A stretch of 64,000 nucleotides of DNA, taken from Euphorbia lathyris (lineage: Eukaryota > Streptophyta > Magnoliopsida > Malpighiales > Euphorbiaceae). The notes beneath the pieces were generated by a model, which was given only the letters and a program-made list of their open reading frames with translations, did not search any database and was not told the DNA's origin. The stretch covers positions 60,086,895 to 60,150,894 of the forward strand of contig NC_088912.1 in the NCBI RefSeq assembly GCF_963576675.1, in the 5' to 3' direction. A program made the position numbers and the translations under genes. This document shows positions 1-10,458 of this stretch, piece after piece (the stretch's first letter is position 1; each line of letters starts with the position of its first letter).

Positions 1-706
1 TCCGAATTGGATTCCTATTAAGTAACCTATTCCTATCTAACTAGGGTTTAGATACAAGCAAATATATATACCCCTCCTACATGTGAATTTCGACCTAAGC
101 CTCTACCCTCCCCTAAAGTGATTTTCGAAATTGCTTAGTTAGAGAGAGAAAAGAATTCCCATCCCCAAGTTCGTGGACAAGAATTCATTCGGCATTCCAT
201 CGATTGATTAATCTAATTCATCCCTCTTTCTCCTTGATCTTGTGTTGGTTAATTAGAGGTAATCTATTTTGGTTACATCTCATAAGGGTTGATTCTAATT
301 TAACCTCACCGTGTTCACGAAAGAAGAAAAACAATCAAAAGGGAGAAATTCGTTTTTCTTCGCCTACATCAGGTCAGTTCACTATTTCGAGGATTCCCGG
401 CGATTGAACCGTCGGATCGTCGCGATTTTTGGACAGTAGCTTCTAGACATATTCTTCCACGTTTCCACCGAAGGTATTGTCGTTCGGAGGTCTGGAAGGT
501 CTGTTTCGAATAGGGGCAGATTGGTAAACAGTTTACCTCTCCTTTGAAGTTGTGGGCACTTCGTTTGCAACGGTAGATTGATCAACGAAAGGTATTTCTT
601 CTTATTCCTCTTTATATGAAATAACGATTAACGGATCCTATGGTTAAAAGAAAGTAGGCTAAAATTTTTATATTTCCGCTGCTATACCTTAGCCCTATTT
701 CCAACA
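1..706 (+). mobile_element. Copia LTR, 3' portion
   Basis: This is the right-hand part of a Ty1/Copia-type LTR cut by the window edge. It is collinear with the last ~510 bp of the LTR at 24143-26002: both share the segment with CTATCTAACTAGGG, the GTTGTGGGCACTTC block and the terminal CCGCTGCTATACCTTAGCC...CCAACA. It carries roughly 200 bp (about 330-540) not present in the other copy. After CCAACA the sequence passes directly into Sirevirus pol, with no primer-binding site. It is therefore either a solo LTR or the 3' LTR of an element inserted into the Sirevirus. Confidence 0.75.
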
Positions 707-710
707 CGCA

Positions 711-2175
711 ATGCAAGAGGAACTTGACCAATTCAGAAGAAACGATGTATGGGAGTTAGTGCCACATCCAAGGAGTCAGAAGACCATTGGAACAAGATGG
801 GTCTTCCGCAATAAGCTGAATGAGCAAGGAAATGTAGTCAGGAACAAAGCAAGGCTTGTAGCTCAGGGCTACAGTCAACAAGAAGGTATTGACTATGGTG
901 AGACCTTTGCCCCAGTGGCAAGGCTAGAGGCTATTAGAATTTTATGCGCTTATGCAAGTTATATGAACTTTAAACTGTTTCAAATGGATGTTAAGAGTGC
1001 ATTCCTTAATAGAGTTATAAACGAGGAAGTTTATGTTAATCAACCTCTAGGGTTTGAGGATCCTAAATTCCCAAATCACGTTTATAAACTCAAAAAGGCT
1101 CTGTACGGCCTCAAGCAAGCACCACGTGCTTGGTATGAGAGGCTGACCAGTTTCCTGCTGACTAGAAACTATGTCAGAGGCAAAGCTGATACAACCTTAT
1201 TCATGAAGAGAAAGGGTAAAGATACCCTGCTGGCTCAAATATATGTGGATGATATTATTTTCGGTGCTACTAATGAGTCAATGTGCAAGGAATTTAGCAA
1301 ACAAATGCAGACTGAGTTTGAAATGTCTATGATGGGAGAACTCAACTTCTTCCTTGGACTTCAAATCAAACAAGGGAAAGTCAAGCTAAATATGCCAATG
1401 AGATATTGAAGAAATATGATCTTGAAAATTGCAAGCCAATATCCACTCCTATGGGCACTGGCACTGTCCTTTGCGCTGACGAGAATGGTAAGTCTGTAGA
1501 CAGCAAATTGTATCGAGGTATGATAGGCTCTCTACTTTACTTAACAGCAAGTAGACCGGACATTCAGTTCTCAATATGCTACTGTGCTAGATATCAATCT
1601 AACCCTAAGGAATCTCATTACATAGCTGTAAAAAGAATCCTTAGATATTTGCAAAGCTCAGTGAACGCAGGTTTATGGTATCCCAACACTCATGGTTTTA
1701 CACTCGTTGGATACACTGACGCTGACTATGGACGAGACAAGCTTGAACGAAAAAGCACCTCTGGAGGATGTCACTTCTTAGGAAGCTGTCTTGTATCCTG
1801 GTTCAGCAAGAAGCAGGCGTCAGTAGCCTTGTCTACCACTGAAGCTGAGTACATTGCTGCTGGACACTGTGTTGCTCAAGCCCTATGGATTAAGCAACAA
1901 CTTGAAGACTATGGTGTTCAAACAAAGACAATTGAGGTCAAATGTGACAACAAAAGTGCAATTGATCTATCAAAGAACCCAAATTCAACACAGTAGGATG
2001 AAGCATGTCAGCATAAGACATCACTTCATTAGAGACCATGTACTCAAGGGTGAGATAAAGCTGACCTATGTCCCAAACGGATGAGCAGCTTGCGGATATC
2101 TTCATAAAGCCACTGGCTCGTGAGCAGTTCAGCATACTGAGAGAAGCCATTGGTATGTTTAATCCTCTTCAGTAA
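711..2175 (+). pseudogene. Sirevirus pol fragment (reverse transcriptase + RNase H), frameshifted
   Basis: This encodes the C-terminal half of a Copia polyprotein. The reverse transcriptase part (711-1409) shows the typical Copia entry segment, the [11 protein letters not shown] motif [18 protein letters not shown] and the catalytic YVDD. A small deletion near 1380-1390 shifts the frame, and translation resumes from 1406 in another frame with the connection segment (ISTPMGTG, SRPDIQFS). The RNase H domain follows (DADYGRDKLERKSTSG, LSTTEAEY, CDNKSAIDLSKNP). A second shift near 1970-1990 and a third near 2070-2080 move the terminal segment, which ends at the stop near 2175. With at least three frameshifts and no 5' part this is a pseudogene. 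Confidence 0.85.
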
Positions 2176-2679
2176 ATTCCAGCTCTTAATATATATTTAT
2201 GCTGAGTGAATTACCATGCTGAATGACTTATGCTATTACTTGCTGAGTGGATAGATGTATGCTGAGTGTTTAATGCTAAATGAATGAATATCACATACTG
2301 AGCTAATATGCGTACTGAGTAGTTATCTTAAACTGAGTAACCAACTACTTAAACCATCCGTTTGTATAAAACTGACTACTCAGAATATAGAACGTTTAGA
2401 ATTCTAAACGCTGAGTACAAGATCCCTTGCATTTAATGCTAGAGCACGCGAATAGCCACCTAGGATGACGTATGCGTCGAATATGTCATAAAAGCCAGGA
2501 TCATTGTCGGTTGACAATCCCAAGGCAAAACTGACACATGGATTCGATAAGATCCACCTTTCACAGCTATAAATAATGGGCAAATCCCCATTTTTATCTC
2601 TTTACACTTACCGAATTCTCTGGCATAAGCATTTTTCTCTCTAAAAACTCTCAAGACTTCCAAATCCCTCTCTGAAACT
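2176..2679 (+). promoter_or_regulatory. Spacer between Sirevirus pol and env-like gene, with a candidate internal TATA box
   Basis: This is a ~500 bp noncoding stretch. From 2200 to 2400 it is dense in a CTGAGT-type hexamer (for example GCTGAGTG and ACTGAGTA). At 2569-2577 there is CTATAAATAA, about 110 bp before the ATG at 2680, followed by a pyrimidine-rich leader. The element's own LTR has a similar CTATAAATAG box near 6668. A promoter for the downstream gene is an inference from these two observations. Confidence 0.4.
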
Positions 2680-5523
2680 ATGACTAAGGTTTCCGTGAAT
2701 ATCTCCGGTGCCGGTCACCCTAAGACCAGTTCCGATGAACCTTCCAGGCATACTACTCCGCCTGAAACGACTAAGGCCACTACACCGAGCAAAGGAAAAA
2801 CCAGCCAAGCCACCTCCTCTAAGGGAAAACCTACCAAAGTCAGAACCTACACTAAGGTTTTCGAAGACGTAAGAGAATGCAAGATAGACTTCTCTAGATG
2901 GTTCTCTGAGGCTTTTGTAACAACCGAGCAACCATTCTGTGAATGGATATCGAAGAATGGCTGGACCGAGCTGTTCTCAATTAGAGATCCCACTTACCCT
3001 GACCTAGTAAGGGAATTTTACCATAATCTGCGGGTTGCTGACGATAACCAGGACTACCTAGTAACCGTGGTAAAGGAGAAAACAATCTTTATCAACCCTA
3101 CCTACCTTGCCAATTTGCTGAAATTGAAGAATGAGGGAACCAAGATGAGGAGAACTGGTGATCATGAAGGAACTGGGTACGAAGCCACCTTCTGCAAGCC
3201 CCCTGGCCATTCTGGAGAAATCTCAAGTTCATCAATGGGCCAGCACCAAAAGATGGCACACTACCTGCTGACCAATTACATCTACCCTAAGATTAATTGC
3301 ACCAGCTCAGCGACAAATTTCGAGCAATGCTTCATATGGCATATGCTGACCTACAAGCCCATCAATATACCAGTTTTCTTAATTGCTGGCTTCCAAAGGA
3401 GCACTGGAACTCTTAGGCTGGGCTCACTCATAACCAGAATCCTCAAAGACCATCAGATTGACCTATTCGAGGAAACTGAGGCCCAAGGCTCTGAGATCAC
3501 AACTGCTGCACTGCGTGCCTTGAAGTATGACCAACCGATTAAGAAAGGCAAAAATGCTGATGAGGCTGATGAGGAGACAACTGTCCCAAAGAAGGGCAAA
3601 AGGAAAAAGGCTCCAGCTGCCCGCAAAAGGAAAGCTGTTGGGACTCTTTCAAAGAATGCTGAGCCTCAGGCCAAGAAGCTAAAGTCAGCTGCTCAAAAAG
3701 GTCAGGAAAGACCTAAGTCAGCTGAGAAGAGAAGCAGGCAAGATAAGCCTGATACAGAAGAAAGAACAGATGCTGATGAGCAACCTCTGAAGAAGAAGAA
3801 GAAGTCTTCAGAACTGACCCCTATTGATGCTATCCCCACTGACTTCATTAATCCCAGTGACTCTCACTTCACACAGTGTTAGGGAACTGAAGCCGAGCAG
3901 CAAGAAGATGATGTACAACTGGATCATCAGTTCATCACTCAAGTTGAAGAAGAGCTAGAGGAAGATGAAGAAAATGATCAACAAGAGGAAGAAGAAAGCG
4001 GTCAGGATGACGCTGAGGAGACAGCTAGTGAAGAGGAAGCTGCTGACCCAACTAATACTGAGTTGGCTGCAGATAAAGAACAAGAACAAGCTGACCAGCT
4101 CAATGCTGATCAAGAAGAGACTTCTCCTTCTCACTCAGGAGAGTCTATCCAAGCTGACCCTACTCCTCCTCGCAGAAGAAGATTAGTAAAGGCAAGTCAG
4201 AAAACTGTCATTGACCTCCCTGTTCAAAAGCCGACTAAAGATCATTCTTCTCTTAAGCTGAAGTTTTTCAGTAAGCAAACCCCTTCTTCTCAACAAGCTT
4301 CTCTTGAAAAGCAAGCCTTTGTTTCTTCATAAAAGGAACAAGCCGACTTGAATGCTTCCGCCAACTCAACAAGCCAAATCGAGCAAGTTCTCATCAATAC
4401 TGCTACTCCAAGCACTGTGCTGACTCAGAACATTCCTGCCCCCGTCAGCACTGAATCCATTCGAATTACTTCTTCACCTACCATAACTCCTGCCGATCAA
4501 TCATCTCTTCCAGAAAACCAAGTGCAGATTGAAAACCCTCTTCCAGTCACTGACCATGTCATCACTCCGACTCCTCCACCAATTGGTCAAACTGAGGAAA
4601 CTAGGCAACATGATGAAGGATCACTCAGCTATCTGCATGCCACCGAGTCTGGTAGACAACTAATCAACTCGGTGCAGTCATTAATTAAGGATCTTCATCA
4701 ACATGATGAACCTACTGCTGGGTCTACTAACACTACATCAGCTCAGTTGTCCCAAGTCACTCTGCTTCTAAATGAAGTTAAGGGACTGAAGGATCTGCTA
4801 AGTGATATGATCACAATTCAATCACATCAGCCCAAGCAGGACTCAATATCGAAGCTGGCTGAGCTCCAACTGACAATGGTTCAACATCTTAACACTCTTC
4901 AAGGCCAATTCCAGACCTTGTCAGCTGCGAACACTCAGTATGCAACTTCTGATGAAGTTAAGATACTCTTTGCCCGGCTTCACACTGAGCAAACCAAGAC
5001 CAACCATCAGCTGGCCTCCTACTCTCAATGCTCGGTGGAGCAAATTAGCGAAGCAGTTCGTCTGCTCAACTTAAATAAGCAAGAGATGGACACTGACTAG
5101 ATGAAGCAAAATGAGATATTGGTCAATTCCCAAAGGATCTTCACCCATGTTCGTCATAACAATATCCAGCATCAATATTATGACTTAGCCCTGCTGAAGA
5201 CCTTTCATCAAGTTTTTGCTGCACTGTCAGATACAATTACTTGGGTAGGTAAGTCTCAAGCCTACATACTGAGCCTGCTCAGCGCCGCTGAACTCGGTAT
5301 ACCTAAAGAGGTCTTGGATGAAGGTGTTATTGTCTTCGACGGCATCAATGAAAGTGCCGACAAGCTTAAGGAGTTGTCCGGCGTACTGACCACCGCGGTC
5401 TTAACGGACTCCTTTAGAATTCCTCCTCCTCCCGATGCTGACAAAACGGGGGAGAAAGAACAAGCTAGAACTCAGCAGGAGGCTGCTAGAAGTAGTCAGT
5501 CTAAGCAAAAGAAGAAGAAATAG
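2680..5523 (+). pseudogene. Sirevirus env-like gene, interrupted by three in-frame stops
   Basis: One reading frame of 948 codons runs from the ATG at 2680 to the stop at 5521-5523 and is broken only by TAG 3880-3882, TAA 4330-4332 and TAG 5098-5100. Roughly residues 60-290 match the plant 'putative plant transposon protein' domain found in the gene after pol in many Sireviruses (key segments WFSEAFVTTEQPFCEW and NFEQCFIWHMLTYKPINIP). A basic Lys-rich stretch (residues 285-390), an acidic Glu-rich stretch and a Gln-rich, probably coiled-coil C-terminal third follow. I see no signal peptide or clear membrane segment, so 'envelope' is only the traditional label. Each stop is one transition from a Gln codon. 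The function of this gene is unknown. Confidence 0.7.
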
Positions 5524-6064
5524 AAATAGGCTAACACAGTCTTTTTGTCTACTTTGTAGTTTCTATGTTTCTTTTGCTTATCTTTTTGTTGTATGTTGAC
5601 TACTTTATTTCAATACAATACTTGCATCTTTTATCCAAACTTGAAGTTATTTTATATGATGCTGAGTATTATGTTATTATGTATCTTCAAATACATCAAC
5701 CGTGTTTACTGCTTATAATACTTGTTGATTGTATCCTATGCTGATAAAATGTTTGACATTGTCTTGTATGTTTATAAAACACTGTCTCATAAGACCCATT
5801 GAACAAAATGATTACTCAGTGCTCTCTGAATGTTAAACCTTCCGCTTAATACTGAGTAAAATAGAATATGTTCCATGAGCTGACCTATATCTGAAAACTG
5901 ACCTTAGACTTACTCGATTAAACCTTAAAATGTTAGAGTAAACTAAGTCAGTAGCTCAACCCTGACGGGGGAGTTTGCTAAGTAATAATAGGTCAACTAT
6001 CATGGGGGAGCTCAACACTGAGTTCCTCGCTGAATAGTTTTGCCAACATCAAAATGGGGGAGTT
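5524..6064 (+). other. Sirevirus 3' noncoding region with three polypurine-tract motifs
   Basis: No gene is present. GACGGGGGAGTTTGCT near 5963, CATGGGGGAGCTCAAC near 6001 and AATGGGGGAGTTTG near 6053 are three copies of a GGGGGAG purine motif. The last touches the LTR start and is the functional polypurine tract for plus-strand priming. Repeated tracts upstream of the 3' LTR are a known Sirevirus signature. Confidence 0.7.
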
Positions 6065-7407
6065 TGTTGAAACACCTTTCCACATGATTTTGATTTGACA
6101 AAATTATTTAAGTAAAATTAAATATATTCTAAACACACTAAGTTTAAATGCTTTGATTTATTATACTAATGTGTTTGTTCAATGTTGAGTTAAATTGTTT
6201 ATAAGACATAAAGACTAAGACGCTTAAAGCCCAATACAGAAGTCAAAGCCCAAGTCAAACAGATCAAGACAACTCGGCCCGTGTATGCAAAACGTTGTCA
6301 TTATGTACAAAACGCAGCTCAGCGGAAGAAGGATCGAGAAGACCTTCGTTGAACAACTTCGGAACGAAGCTGCTGACTTGAATCGACAAAGAGTACAAGA
6401 CAGCAGCTGAGCAAGAATAACTTCCAGACAAAGTGTTTCCACTTTGGGTAAAGTTCAGAAGACACAGAACGCTGTCTAGTTGACATTACCATAAATGGAG
6501 AGACATTCTGCCGAGCTGACTAAAAGCTGCTCAACACTGACCGAGGACAGAAGATACTCAAATCTGATTGGCCAAGAGCTCTGAGCAAAACTGAGTGACA
6601 ACGACAGGAAGCCGTTTCCCTCCAACGGTTATTTCGAAATTTGAAATGACTGATGCCTCAAACGTCTCTATAAATAGAGCCTTTCAGTTGCTTCATTCAA
6701 CACAGAACTTTATCAAGCCATTACGCTGACCAAAATTCTACTCAAAGTTCTGCAAGAAAAAGCAAAGCAAATACTTACACCAAATTCTATATCTTTCGTG
6801 TAAAAGTCTAGAGTGATTATTCAATCATCTAAAGTGTCTTAGCAATTGTTGTTTAGGACAAATCTTTATCATTTCTAGAGATTAGAAATGAGAGGCTGAG
6901 TACTCGGTTATAGTACTCAGCGAGAGATTAGGAGTGAGTAGAGGTATAGAGTAAGGTACTCTTGTTATACTCAGCTTCTAAGTTGTAAAAGGTTTGATGC
7001 TCTACCGTTAAAGAGCTCAGTAGAGAAATTCGAAAGCTCGGAACGTGTTCCGGGGACAGGACGTAGGCTTAGAGGCCGAACCTGGATAAATCTGCTGAGT
7101 AACATCTTTCTAACCTTAAACTCCTTAATATATATATTGCTTGCTTAAACAAAACTGACCAAGTAAAGAGGTCACGCAGAGTTATGTGTATTGAGTATCT
7201 GAGTTCAGGAATAGACTCAAAGTGCTATCTCCTGACTCAACGAAAGAAGCTGACTTAGTCACCAGTTGACTAAGCTAGTGTCTTATTTACTCAGCGCGCT
7301 GTGTAATCCTTTTTCAAAGAAAAAGAAGTCAGCCTCAACGTACTTAAATTTTAAATAGTTCTTATCCCCCCATTGGAACTAACTTGTTACGTTATAAGGG
7401 ACCAACA
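6065..7407 (+). repeat. Sirevirus 3' LTR
   Basis: A 1343 bp LTR that begins TGTTGAAACACC right after the polypurine tract and ends GGGACCAACA. A TATA box (CTATAAATAG) lies near 6668 with the presumed transcription start about 30 bp beyond. The region 6890-7000 is rich in ACTCAG/CTGAGT hexamers. The same LTR family, rearranged, occurs at 26720-28050. The other LTR of this element lies outside the window, so no target duplication can be scored. Confidence 0.8.
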
Positions 7408-9002
7408 GCTTCCACAAATGGAATGTTGATGTGTAACTTTCTCAATGTATCAAGGATTTTGGAGTTTTGCTCTTTCAACTTTTGATTCACAAGCCTTGCT
7501 GGATAAGGAACAGGTGGTACATAGGGAGGAGGTGGAATATACTTCTCCCCAGGTTCCTTATGAACTTGAACAGGCTCATGTTCTTTAGCAACATGCCTGG
7601 TGGCCTCGGGAATAGTTTGTTCCTTAACAGTTTCAGCTTCTTTTGAGGTACCTGCAACATCAACAACTTTTTTAGTTTTAGTAGGGGCAGAGATTTCTTT
7701 ACCAGACCTCAACGTGATAGCCATGACATCTCCCTTAGGATTAGGCTCGGTATTGCTTGGAATGACACCCTTTCCTTTGGATGAGCATGAATATGCCAAT
7801 TGATGCATTTGAGTCTCCAGATTCTTGATGGAAGCCTGAGTTTGCTTCATGAACTGCATCACCATGGTTTTCAAATCTGGATCAACCTCTTCTTTAGCCT
7901 GAACAGGCTGTTTGTACTGTTGCTAAGGTTGTTGTTGGTATTGACCTCTTTGTTCCTGCTGGTACCTAGGTTGTTCTTGCTGATTTTGCTGTTGGGTCCA
8001 CCCAAAGTTAGGATGATTCCCGAAACCAGAATTATATGTGTTTGAGTACGGGTTGGGTGGATTTCTTTGATTGTACCCAACATAATGGCATTGTTCTTGG
8101 TTGGCTTTGCTCGGTTTAACTCTTGGGCAATTGATATCGAAGTGTGGACCACCACAAAAGTCACATTCATCAGAAAATGAAGGTTCACGGTGAATGGAAG
8201 ACACATTCATCTTGCTGATTTGCTTAGCAAGCTGTTCCACCTGAGTTGTCAGCTTTGAAACAACATCAGAATCTGAAATCTTCTTCCCATCACTCCTCAC
8301 CGAGTGCCAATTGTAACTTGTACTGAACACTCTTTCAATCAGATCATATAGAGCTTGTGGTTCAAGATCTTCGGGGTTACCATTTGTAATGGACTCGATT
8401 TGAATTTTATATGTATTGGTGACTCCATTATAGAAATTCTGAACTTGCATCCACATGGGAACGCCATGGTTTGGTACCCTTCTCAAGAGCTCCTTGTAAC
8501 GTTCCCAAGCCTCGGCTAACGACTCATCTTCTTCTTGCATAAAATGAGAAACCTCGTTTCTCAATTTGATAGCTTGTCGTGGTGGGAAATACTTCATTAA
8601 GAACGCACTAGCCATCTCTTGCCAAGTAGTTATTGATCCGGGTTGAAGGTTCTTTAACCAAACTCTTGCTTTATCCTTTAGAGAGAAAGGAAACAACTTT
8701 AACCTTATAACATCATCGGCTAACCCCCTATTTTTTCTGAGAGTGTTACACATTTCAACAAAATCCTGAATATGAGCATTGGGGTTTTCAATGTGGTATC
8801 CACTAAACTGAACAACATCTTGAAGCATTTGTATCATGGATGGCTTGATTTCGAACAGGTTGTTCCCCTCATTAGGCAGCACAATACATGATGAGCTCCC
8901 TTCAGTGGTAGGTCTTGAATAGTCTCTGATTCTCATTACTGGTCGATTATTTTTTTCACCTTCTTCTTCTTGAACAGGTTGTTCTGGTACTCTTCTAGCC
9001 AT
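7408..9002 (-). pseudogene. Athila-type gag (element B, left copy), truncated
   Basis: This encodes the N-terminal and middle part of a Ty3/Gypsy Athila Gag polyprotein, read leftward from an ATG at 9000-9002. The capsid-type retrotransposon gag region is clear (RLKLFPFSLKDKARVWL, ITTWQEMASAFLMKYFPP, EAWERYKELLRRVPNHG). A CCHC knuckle (CDFCGGPHFDINC) and a Gln-rich linker follow. A TAG at 7923-7925 interrupts the frame; the sister copy has CAG at the matching place (23708-23710). After the stop the same frame runs on through the [16 protein letters not shown] segment until the coding sequence is cut at 7408 by the Sirevirus LTR. Protease and pol are absent from this copy. Confidence 0.85.
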
Positions 9003-9169
9003 TCTTCTTTCTCTCTATCTTTCTCTTTGTCTTGCTCGTCTAGCTGCTGCCTGGTTCCTTCTACATGTTCTTTCTAACTCAAGATCGATAGGAAAGGCTG
9101 TACTATTAAACAAACAGATTAAAAACACCTTGTTTCACAGAAATTTTCAAATAAAATTGTTGCTTTCAA

Positions 9170-9187
9170 TCCCCGGCAACGGCGCCA
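9170..9187 (-). other. Primer-binding site (tRNA-Asp) of element B
   Basis: On the minus strand this reads TGGCGCCGTTGCCGGGGA, the Athila primer site complementary to the 3' end of tRNA-Asp. It lies a few bases inside the LTR end at 9194 and upstream of gag, so the LTR at 9194-10458 serves as 5' LTR for the left copy. Confidence 0.85.
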
Positions 9188-9193
9188 AAAACT

Positions 9194-10458
9194 TGTTGTC
9201 CTAAAATGAGACTCTAGCAAGTGTACTAGATACAAGTAATAAAGTGATAAGTCAAGTATCATCTCCACAGGGATTGAGATCCAAAATTATATAAGAAAAT
9301 TGTTGTGAACAGTGTGTGTGTAAAGGTATCTTCTTCGTAAAGTTGATTGTTGAGGTTGGTAGGTTAAGACAAAAGAGTACTACTTCTATTATAGATATAA
9401 CAAGGATGATAGTTAAAAGATAGAACAGGCTAAGCACAGCCGAACAAGTAGTGCAAGCTCTTAAAACAGTCCAACGAACTAGTGACAATACTAATGAAGT
9501 CAAAGTATCAGTTTTAATGCTCACTTAAGTCAACTCTCGTGTGTTCTTAAGCTTCTAAGATTTACTAGTCCCAATAGCGTCCTAAAGGAACATTCTTTCT
9601 TGCATTAAGCTCGAAACTGCATTTCTATTAAGAAAACCTTTGACACAACCATCTAACATGTCTGTTTCGAGGTTGCGAGATTGATAGAGATATCAGTGAA
9701 GATGCAAGTAGTGTCCTAACATTCATCTATCACATGCATAAATGCCGAAGCACAGAAATATAAATCCTCATCAACACATCATTGGTAAAATACTACATAT
9801 TCATTGCAAAAGTTATAAGACTTAGATCACCGGCCCGGACTAGCCGTGCCCATTCAAAATGGATTACTCACTCATATCAAGCAGTGAGTAATCAGAAGTT
9901 CTTGTTACATTCAGAAACTCCATTAGAGCTCTCTTCTATCGCCTAAACAGTGACTTTTCTATTCTAAAAAATATCTGAACTCCCTCTCTTCTCCTTTGCT
10001 ACATCTATTTAAAGGAGAAAGACCGGGGCCAAAATCGGTACCCGAAAGTACCCTTACAAAATAATACAGAAATAAGTCAATTGTCCAAAAAAACTAAAAC
10101 AATCAGAAATGATTATGGATCCTTTTGACCCTTGAACACTCAAGGGTCGAAACTTCTTGTCATCATGCTACTTTAGGTAACGCCACTGAAACACCTTTCC
10201 ACCTGCTGCCTCTGCCACGCCCACTTCTATTCTGACGCTGTCCGTCATTAGATTATCCGGCGTTTGACCGCTGGATCATAGAAAGGCTCCAACTCCTCTT
10301 TGGCAGTTGCGAAACAAGCTGTTTCCAGCATGTTTGGCTTAATCTTTACTTATCTGTAAAAAACATTAATCCGCCCTTCATTCTCGCAATATAACAGAAA
10401 AACACCCCAATTCTTGTATAAATATTGTGTTTAAACTTAGTCAATTTCATGCCTAACA
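9194..10458 (-). repeat. Athila element B LTR shared by two copies
   Basis: A 1265 bp minus-strand LTR starting TGTTAGGCATGAAATTG at 10458 and ending GGACAACA at 9194. It is homologous to the plus-strand LTR at 57762-59005, including the CCCTTGAGTGTTCAAGGGTC palindrome. One side carries a primer-binding site and gag; the other carries a polypurine tract (CAATTTGGGGGTATT) and 3' internal sequence. One LTR thus ends one copy and starts the next. Confidence 0.8.

Larger units (their letters stand above)
707..7407 (+). mobile_element. Sirevirus (Copia) retrotransposon, 5'-truncated
   Basis: A Copia element of the Sirevirus (SIRE/Maximus) lineage, retaining the RT-RNase H half of pol, an additional gene downstream of pol, a 3' noncoding tract with repeated GGGGGAG polypurine motifs, and a 3' LTR. 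An extra gene after pol together with several polypurine tracts is characteristic of Sireviruses. The 5' LTR, gag, protease, integrase and the start of RT are missing; the left border is the Copia LTR end at 706. On the right the LTR abuts minus-strand Athila gag at 7408. All coding parts are broken, so the copy is not autonomous. Confidence 0.85.

Noticed and set aside
2680..5523. Calling the gene after Sirevirus pol a true viral envelope
   Set aside because: No signal peptide, fusion peptide or membrane anchor was visible. The label is kept only as the family's customary name.
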